From Sulfurirhabdus autotrophica (GTDB lineage Bacteria > Pseudomonadota > Gammaproteobacteria > Burkholderiales > SMCO01), in contig NZ_SMCO01000012.1 of assembly GCF_004346685.1 (NCBI RefSeq), positions 1-64,000 of the forward strand: DNA of 64,000 nt, in the 5' to 3' direction. Positions within the stretch are counted from its first letter, which is position 1; each line of letters begins with the position of its first letter. Under the pieces are notes generated by a model. It saw nothing but the letters and a program-made list of their open reading frames with translations. It searched no databases and had not been told where the DNA came from. Shown here piece after piece: positions 63,584 through 64,000 of the stretch. A program made the position numbers and the translations under genes.

Positions 63584-63612
63584 TCTTGCGTGGCAAGATC
63601 TTCTTTTTTAGC
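63584..63612 (+). terminator. Possible terminator after 6S RNA
   Basis: TCTTGC (63584-63589) and GCAAGA (63593-63598) form a short hairpin with a GTG loop, followed by TCTTCTTTTTT. It may end some 6S transcripts, though read-through into fthC is normal in other bacteria. Confidence 0.45.
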
Positions 63613-63626
63613 TCTTGGATTTACCA

Positions 63627-64000
63627 GTGAATAAGCGCCAGTTACGCAGCCACTTACGCAAAACCAGAAATGCGGTGCCAGCGCTTGAACGCAGAGTTGC
63701 CGGCCAAAGTATGCTGCGTGTGGCAAAGCAGGAAAAGCTGCTGATTCACCGCCGAAATATCGGGTTTTATCTCCCGTTTGAGGGTGAAATCGATTTATTG
63801 CCTCTACTGAACTATGCCTTGTTGCTCGGTAAAGTAGGTTACTTGCCGATTGTCCCGAAAAAATTCCAGAAATTACTCAAATTTAGCCGTTTGACCAACC
63901 GGAAAACCTGGTACCTCAACCGATTTGGCATTCATGAACACTGGTCGCCCAGACAAATCCGAGCGCGCCAGCTGGATTTACTGTTTGTGCCTTTGGTCGG
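63627..64000 (+). CDS. fthC: 5-formyltetrahydrofolate cyclo-ligase, N-terminal part
   Basis: The frame from GTG at 63627 runs off the end of the window (about 124 codons). It translates to MNKRQLRSHLRKTRNAV, then IGFYLPFEGEIDLLPLL and VGYLPIVPKK, the pattern of the cyclo-ligase that turns 5-formyl-THF into methenyl-THF. Its place directly after 6S RNA matches ygfA/fau in other proteobacteria. The C-terminal half, with the ATP-binding glycine-rich loop, is outside. Confidence 0.88.
   Translation, partial: MNKRQLRSHLRKTRNAVPALERRVAGQSMLRVAKQEKLLIHRRNIGFYLPFEGEIDLLPLLNYALLLGKVGYLPIVPKKFQKLLKFSRLTNRKTWYLNRFGIHEHWSPRQIRARQLDLLFVPLV

Overview
The window is a 64 kb piece of a Gram-negative chromosome, most likely from a betaproteobacterium of the Nitrosomonadales/Gallionellales/Methylophilaceae sort. 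That placement is inference from gene content and order (Pcm-like, rhodanese and TolC genes in a row; KdoO, WaaA and WaaC together; a ZapB-like gene, zapA, 6S RNA and fthC in a row) and from moderate-to-low GC. It is not a sequence-search result. Almost the whole window builds the cell surface.

Layout. Bases 1-92 hold the 3' end of a 5S rRNA and its terminator. From 0.4 to 3.4 kb lie uppP and thiC, the latter behind a TPP riboswitch. From 3.4 to 5.8 kb a Pcm-like methyltransferase, a rhodanese and a TolC-family protein run on the plus strand. From 5.8 to 8.9 kb kdoO, waaA and waaC (Kdo/heptose inner core) run on the minus strand. From 9 to 46.4 kb a very long plus-strand series supplies an O-antigen or related glycan: a WaaE-like glycosyltransferase, a UDP-glucuronate 4-epimerase, the dTDP-rhamnose genes rfbBAC-D interrupted by a MntA/HepT toxin-antitoxin pair, an EPS-type MarR regulator, a pseudaminic acid cassette with two fused enzymes, a Wzx-like flippase, methyltransferases, an acyltransferase, a CDP-6-deoxyhexose cassette, glycosyltransferases, a 969-residue membrane glycosyltransferase/flippase fusion, and a PglC-D-E-F-like module that should make and attach the first sugar (UDP-diNAc-bacillosamine type).

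From 46.4 to 58.7 kb lies outer-core and ligation machinery, mostly on the minus strand: family-9 and family-4 glycosyltransferases, a WaaL-type ligase, MsbA and WaaQ. A plus-strand FkbM methyltransferase/GT9 pair and a DUF4254 protein are embedded in it. From 58.8 to 61.8 kb btuF and btuB lie behind a cobalamin riboswitch. From 61.8 to 64 kb come two unrecognised genes, then a ZapB-like gene, zapA, 6S RNA and the start of fthC.

How it works together (inference). Five activated sugars are made locally: dTDP-L-rhamnose, UDP-galacturonate, a CMP-pseudaminic acid derivative probably carrying an unusual N-acyl group, a CDP-6-deoxyhexose, and a bacillosamine-type UDP-sugar. The PglC-like transferase starts the lipid-linked unit, the glycosyltransferases extend it, the Wzx and/or the fusion protein flips it, and the WaaL-type ligase joins it to a lipid A-core that MsbA has flipped. 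I could not see a separate Wzy, Wzz, Wza or Wzc. The most unusual items are the glycosyltransferase/flippase fusion, the cytidylyltransferase-aminotransferase fusion with an internal ribosome binding site and start codon at the domain border, the deacetylase plus formyltransferase in the pseudaminic acid cassette, and the toxin-antitoxin pair inside the rhamnose genes.
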